DNA from: UBA2112 sp964596695
Lineage (GTDB): Bacteria; Patescibacteriota; Saccharimonadia; Saccharimonadales; Saccharimonadaceae
Direction: 5' to 3'
NCBI GenBank assembly: GCA_964596695.1
Contig: CAZQVE010000001.1
Location: 372,001 to 436,000 of the forward strand
DNA length: 64,000 bases
Positions 60,217 through 64,000 of this stretch are shown here, piece after piece; the first letter of the stretch is position 1; every line of letters starts with the position of its first letter. A program made the position numbers and the translations under genes. The notes beneath the pieces were generated by a model. It saw nothing but the letters and a program-made list of their open reading frames with translations. It was not told the origin of the DNA and searched no databases.

Positions 60217-62028
60217 GTGAACGACGAACAATTACATGCAATGCGGCACAGCTTGGCACACATTATGGCCGCAGCGGTACAGAAGTTGTGGCCAGAGGCA
60301 AAATTTGGCGTAGGACCAGTAGTAGAAAATGGATTTTATTATGACATCGACCTCGGTGAGCAAAAGATATCCGAGGATAATTTTGGCAAAATCGAGAAAG
60401 AGATGCGCAAAATTATCGCTCAGAACCAGGAGTTTGTTCGTTCGACGAAGCAGGTAGATGAAGCAATACAGTGGGCAAAAGATCAGATGCAACCATACAA
60501 AGAAGAGCTGCTCAATGATCTGAAGAGGAGCGGCACTACAGTCGCCAAGGATTTGGATGCTAGTGCAATGGGGACGATTGCCGATGGTAGTGCGGCAGTG
60601 AGCGAAGTATCGTTTTATACAAATGGGGATTTTACCGATCTTTGCCGCGGTCCTCATGTATCGAGCACCGGCGGGGTGGGCGCGTTTAAATTACTGCGCG
60701 TTGCCGGAGCGTACTGGCGTGGTAACGAAAAGAATGCACAGATGCAGCGGCTTTACGGTGTGGCATTTGCAACCCAGGAGGAGTTGGATGACTATTTGGA
60801 AATGATTGAGCAGGCGAAACAGCGTGATCATCGTAAGCTTGGCAAAGAGCTGGATCTCTATACTATGTCACCTTTGGTTGGTGCTGGACTACCAATGTTT
60901 ACGCCGCGCGGTACGGTCATCCGCGAGGTGCTTGCCAAGTATTCCAACCAACTGCGTGAATCCCGTGGATTCCAAAAAGTTTGGACGCCGAATATCACCA
61001 AGACCGCTCTTTACGAGACGTCTGGCCATTGGGCGAAATTTGGCGACGAGCTGTTTCTCGTGACAAGCCAAGAAACAGATGACAAGATGGCGCTCAAACC
61101 GATGAACTGTCCGCATCATACCCAGATTTTTGCGTCACAACCGCGTAGCTACAGAGATATGCCGGTGCGTTATCTTGAGACCACGACTGATTATCGCGAC
61201 GAAAAGACGGGAGAGCTTGGTGGACTCAATCGGGTACGCTCTCTGACGCAGGATGACAGTCATGTGTTTTGCCGCCACGACCAGATAGAGGACGAGATTG
61301 ATGGACTATTAGCGAGTGTTCGTGAGTTGTATCAGACGATTGATATGAAACTACGAGTACGTCTCAGTTATCGTGACGATGGCGATGGCTATTTAGGTGA
61401 GAGTAAGCTTTGGGAGTCGGCGCAGACACAGTTGAAAAACGCCGTAATCAAAAACGAGCTGGATTACTTTGAACAAGAAGGCGAAGCGGCATTTTACGGT
61501 CCGAAGATTGATTTTATGGCAACAGATGCTCTTGGGCGTGAACATCAGTTGGCGACCGCGCAGCTTGATTTCGTGCAACCGGGGCGTTTCGGCCTGGAAT
61601 ATAAAGACGCCGAAAGCAATGCTCAGACACCGGTTATGATCCACTGTGCGCTGCTTGGCTCGATAGAGCGCTTCATGAGCGTGTTTATCGAGCATACCGC
61701 TGGCTGGTTCCCTCTGTGGGTAGCACCGGAGCAGGTACGTATCCTGACGATTAACGATACGGTTCTAGACTATGTAGGAGAAGTTGAAGCGGTACTGCAA
61801 GACACGGTACTGATGCAGCCGGTCAGGTACAACGAACTGCGCTTCACCCGTGATGACCGTAACGAATCTCTTGGTAAGAAGATTCGTGAAGCGACTGCCG
61901 TGAAAGTCCCCGTACAACTGATTGTCGGACCAAAGGACAAAGACGCACGTGAAGTAAGCGTTCGTACCCAATCCGGTGAAGAAAAGGTGGCACTTGATAA
62001 ACTTTCTGACTACTTGCACAACCTATAA
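60217..62028 (+). CDS. thrS: Threonyl-tRNA synthetase without TGS domain
   Basis: 603 residues from GTG 60217, which has CAGAGG upstream; the in-frame GTG at 60163 lies inside the terminator hairpin. The protein begins directly with the editing domain (RHSLAHIMA, LCRGPHV), so the usual N-terminal TGS domain is absent. Class II motifs follow: RGTVIREVL, NCPHHTQIF, RSLTQDDSHVFC, then GPKIDFMATDALGRE and the C-terminal anticodon domain (APEQVRILTI). It charges tRNA-Thr. Confidence 0.95.
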   Translation: MNDEQLHAMRHSLAHIMAAAVQKLWPEAKFGVGPVVENGFYYDIDLGEQKISEDNFGKIEKEMRKIIAQNQEFVRSTKQVDEAIQWAKDQMQPYKEELLNDLKRSGTTVAKDLDASAMGTIADGSAAVSEVSFYTNGDFTDLCRGPHVSSTGGVGAFKLLRVAGAYWRGNEKNAQMQRLYGVAFATQEELDDYLEMIEQAKQRDHRKLGKELDLYTMSPLVGAGLPMFTPRGTVIREVLAKYSNQLRESRGFQKVWTPNITKTALYETSGHWAKFGDELFLVTSQETDDKMALKPMNCPHHTQIFASQPRSYRDMPVRYLETTTDYRDEKTGELGGLNRVRSLTQDDSHVFCRHDQIEDEIDGLLASVRELYQTIDMKLRVRLSYRDDGDGYLGESKLWESAQTQLKNAVIKNELDYFEQEGEAAFYGPKIDFMATDALGREHQLATAQLDFVQPGRFGLEYKDAESNAQTPVMIHCALLGSIERFMSVFIEHTAGWFPLWVAPEQVRILTINDTVLDYVGEVEAVLQDTVLMQPVRYNELRFTRDDRNESLGKKIREATAVKVPVQLIVGPKDKDAREVSVRTQSGEEKVALDKLSDYLHNL

Positions 62029-62030
62029 CT

Positions 62031-62345
62031 ATGGAACCCGACAAGAACTTCCGGTTCAAGATTGAACAACTTATAGCGCAAGTACCCAGCGGCCAAGTCA
62101 CGACATATGGTGATTTAGCAGGACTGGCGGGACATGCGAATGCGAGCCGTATCGTAGGTGGAATTGCTCATTACGGTGATCAGGATTTACCGTGGCATCG
62201 GCTCGTGAACCGTTTCGGTGGTCTGGCGAGTGGTTATCACGGGGGAAGAGACGCCCAGGCTCAATTACTTGCTCAAGAGGGCGTTACTACTACAAACTAT
62301 ATAGTTGATAATTTTGAGGCTATTCGATGGAAGCCAAGCCTTTAA
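62031..62345 (+). CDS. Alkyltransferase-like protein (ATL)
   Basis: 104 residues. VPSGQVTTYGDLAGLAGHANASR is the MGMT-type DNA-binding region and the active site PCHR is PWHR, with Trp for Cys. ATL proteins bind O6-alkylguanine without repair chemistry and hand it to nucleotide excision repair. It begins 2 nt after thrS and overlaps miaA by 19 nt. Confidence 0.9.
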   Translation: MEPDKNFRFKIEQLIAQVPSGQVTTYGDLAGLAGHANASRIVGGIAHYGDQDLPWHRLVNRFGGLASGYHGGRDAQAQLLAQEGVTTTNYIVDNFEAIRWKPSL

Positions 62346-63196
62346 TAGCCGTCGTTGGCCCTACAGCGAGTGGCAAAACAAGCCTAGCTATAGAAGTGGC
62401 AGAGAAATATAACGGAGAAATTATTTGCGCGGACAGCCGTACGGTTTACAAGAGCATGGACATAGGCACAGCGAAACCTACGGAAGAAGATCGTAAAAGA
62501 GTTGTTCACTGGGGGTTGGATCTTGTAGAACCAGACGTCAAATTTACGGTTGCGCAGTTCAAAGAATATGCCGTACAGAAAATAGCCGAAATACGATCAA
62601 GAGGGCATGTACCGTTTCTTGTTGGAGGTAGCGGCCTTTATATAGATGCAGTGATTTTTGATTACCAATTCGGATCGCAGGCAGACGAGTCAAGGCGCCG
62701 CGAGCTGGAGTCAATGTCACTCGAAGAACTACATGTATATTGTAGTAAAAATGACATAGACTTGCCTCAGAACTACAAGAATAAGCGGTATGTTATCCGT
62801 GCGATCGAACAAAAAAACATTAATACTCAGCGGAGGAGTGAACCGATATCAAATACACTCGTTGTAGGAATCGCTACGGACAAGAATGACTTACGTCAGA
62901 GAATTGAAAAAAGAGCAGACAATATATTCAAATCAGGGATTATCAAAGAGGCGAAAACACTCGGTGAAAAATATGGGTGGAGCCATGAGTCTATGACGGG
63001 GAATATTTATCCTTTGTGCCATAGATACCTTATGGGTGAAATTTCGTTAGATGAAGCGAAAGAGAAATTTATTGTTCTAGATTGGCGATTAGCGAAGCGA
63101 CAGCTGACATGGTTTCGGCGAAACTCCTCTATAGAATGGCTTCCGGTATATGAAGCGAACGAACGAATTAGTTCGTTACTCGATTCTGAACAATAA
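62327..63196 (+). CDS. miaA: tRNA dimethylallyltransferase
   Basis: 289 residues. P-loop GPTASGKTS at 11-19, IICADSRTVYKSMDIGTAKP, HWGLDLVEPDVKFTVAQF and FLVGGSGLYIDAVI are the MiaA core; the C-terminal zinc-finger-like extension is short. It adds dimethylallyl to A37 of tRNAs reading UNN codons. Confidence 0.95.
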   Translation: MEAKPLIAVVGPTASGKTSLAIEVAEKYNGEIICADSRTVYKSMDIGTAKPTEEDRKRVVHWGLDLVEPDVKFTVAQFKEYAVQKIAEIRSRGHVPFLVGGSGLYIDAVIFDYQFGSQADESRRRELESMSLEELHVYCSKNDIDLPQNYKNKRYVIRAIEQKNINTQRRSEPISNTLVVGIATDKNDLRQRIEKRADNIFKSGIIKEAKTLGEKYGWSHESMTGNIYPLCHRYLMGEISLDEAKEKFIVLDWRLAKRQLTWFRRNSSIEWLPVYEANERISSLLDSEQ

Positions 63197-63236
63197 TCAT
63201 GGTATAGTCAGTACAAGAGAGTTATACGGGAAACAT

Positions 63237-63833
63237 ATGATCGATACGCTATTCGGCTCTAAGACGAGGGTAAAGTTACTGAACCTTTTCCTGAACAATC
63301 CAGGCACTTCTTTTTACGTGCGCGAGATAACGCGGCTTGTCGATGAACAAATTAATTCCGTTCGCCGCGAGCTTTCCAATATGTTGAGCGTCGGCATTAT
63401 TACGAGTGATACGTCGGAGCATAAACTATATTACGAAGTGAATCAGCGATACGAGCACTATTTACCCTTACGGGCGATTTTTACGGATGAAAAAGATACC
63501 GCAACCAGCAAAGTGGCGGGCGAATCTGCTTCAAGTGATTGGCAACACTTCATTAAAGATTTGCCAGGACTGAGGATTGCCATAGCGGCCGGTATGCTTG
63601 TCCGTGGGTCTTCGAGCAAGATTGACCTGCTACTTGTCGGTACAATCTCACCAGCGCGTCTGAAGAAGGCTATAAAGTCAATCGAGAAGCTGGAGGGACG
63701 AGAACTAAACTACAGCGTCGTTTCTTATGACGAGTTTTACTATCGATTAAGTGTTCGTGATAAGTTTATAACAGAGATATTGAATAACAACCATACGGTA
63801 GTGGTGGATACCGACAAAACGCTGAAAGGATAA
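63237..63833 (+). CDS. Winged-helix regulator with nucleotidyltransferase-like domain
   Basis: 198 residues from ATG 63237; the earlier frame runs within miaA. FGSKTRVKLLNLFLNNPGTSFYVREITRLV is a winged helix of ArsR-like type (residues 5-75). The C-terminal domain has RGSSSKIDLLLVG, like the GS and D motif of the minimal nucleotidyltransferase fold, then KKAIKSIEKLEGRELNYSVV. Probably a transcriptional regulator; the second catalytic Asp pair is incomplete, so enzyme activity is doubtful. Confidence 0.75.
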   Translation: MIDTLFGSKTRVKLLNLFLNNPGTSFYVREITRLVDEQINSVRRELSNMLSVGIITSDTSEHKLYYEVNQRYEHYLPLRAIFTDEKDTATSKVAGESASSDWQHFIKDLPGLRIAIAAGMLVRGSSSKIDLLLVGTISPARLKKAIKSIEKLEGRELNYSVVSYDEFYYRLSVRDKFITEILNNNHTVVVDTDKTLKG

Positions 63834-63841
63834 AATATAGC

Positions 63842-64000
63842 ATGTTTGATCTCGAATATAAGGGTGGCAACGGTATTGTAATAACGGGTAAGAAGACTCA
63901 GCTCGTTATTGATCCTAATCTGTCTGTTGTTGGTCTTAAGAGTCTATCCGCAAAAGAAGCGGTAGAGATTGCTACTGAATCACGATTTGCTGTAAATGAT
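63842..64000 (+). CDS. Metallo-beta-lactamase-fold hydrolase (partial)
   Basis: 53 residues to the right edge. MFDLEYKGGNGIVITGKKTQLVIDPN resembles the first strands of MBL-fold proteins of the UlaG-like group; the zinc motif lies beyond the window. TAAAAT ends 5 nt before the ATG, again leaderless-like. Confidence 0.5.
   Translation, partial: MFDLEYKGGNGIVITGKKTQLVIDPNLSVVGLKSLSAKEAVEIATESRFAVND

Overview
The window reads as chromosome from a small-genome bacterium of the Patescibacteria/CPR radiation, most likely a Saccharibacteria (TM7) relative. This is an inference from gene content: a full type IV pilus locus with many pilin-like subunits, RNase J, several proline-rich single-pass surface proteins, a ThrRS without the TGS domain, rpsF-ssb-rpsR followed by efp with no rplI, and very dense packing with many 1-20 nt overlaps. 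TGA acts as a stop (for example in the ATGA overlap of pilM and the next gene), so this is not a TGA-recoding CPR lineage. No database search was run.

Layout. 1-8 kb: the 3' end of pnp, a DEAH helicase, two hypothetical proteins (one membrane-anchored), a cytochrome b561/sulfite-oxidase-like fusion, a GT-C glycosyltransferase, a family-4 uracil-DNA glycosylase without its Fe-S cysteines, and MscS. 9-18 kb: RNase J, FtsK, an SDR gene, a DnaQ-like exonuclease, then rpsF-ssb-rpsR-efp-2H phosphoesterase-tlyA. 18-28 kb: a secreted Pro/His-rich protein with a sortase, YchF, a TauE-type transporter, an Rnk-like factor, an Asp/Glu racemase-family protein, an acyl-CoA dehydrogenase and small proteins. 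29-34 kb: two pilins, a REP-flanked RAYT transposase beside a truncated HNH gene, a RhuM-Fic protein, a LiaF-like protein and thymidine kinase. 34-49 kb: the pilus locus (TPR-like protein, vWA adhesin candidate, PilM, PilN, PilO, a small membrane protein, PilB, PilT, PilC, a pilin, PilD, three minor pilins, a PilX-like protein) and a tyrosine recombinase. 50-60 kb: ndk, five tRNAs (Arg-CCT, Asp-GTC, Thr-CGT, Gly-CCC, Val-GAC), a PH-domain protein, a SurA-like PPIase, SOD, two cohesin-like membrane proteins and a GT2 synthase. 60-64 kb: a structured leader, thrS, an alkyltransferase-like protein, miaA, a regulator and a partial metallo-beta-lactamase gene.

The clearest global pattern is how genes start. 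About twenty genes at the head of a transcription unit carry a -10 hexamer, often an extended TGN-TATAAT, whose last base lies only 6-9 nt before the start codon and with no Shine-Dalgarno. That geometry puts transcription start at or next to the ATG, so leaderless mRNAs look like the default. It also corrects several start codons. A second class (SDR, Pro/His-rich protein plus sortase, acyl-CoA dehydrogenase, the 81-aa protein) has promoters further upstream, structured leaders, good Shine-Dalgarno sites and strong intrinsic terminators, and at least the SDR and dehydrogenase look foreign.

Functionally the window is dominated by surface and host-contact machinery (pilus, vWA protein, sortase, cohesin-like proteins, glycosyltransferases) interleaved with core information-processing genes. 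The most unusual items are the candidate T-box-like leader before thrS, the b561/molybdopterin fusion, the cysteine-poor UDG, the sortase lacking its usual Arg, the RAYT with 40-bp inverted repeats, and an inverted cluster of tRNA-Val fragments.
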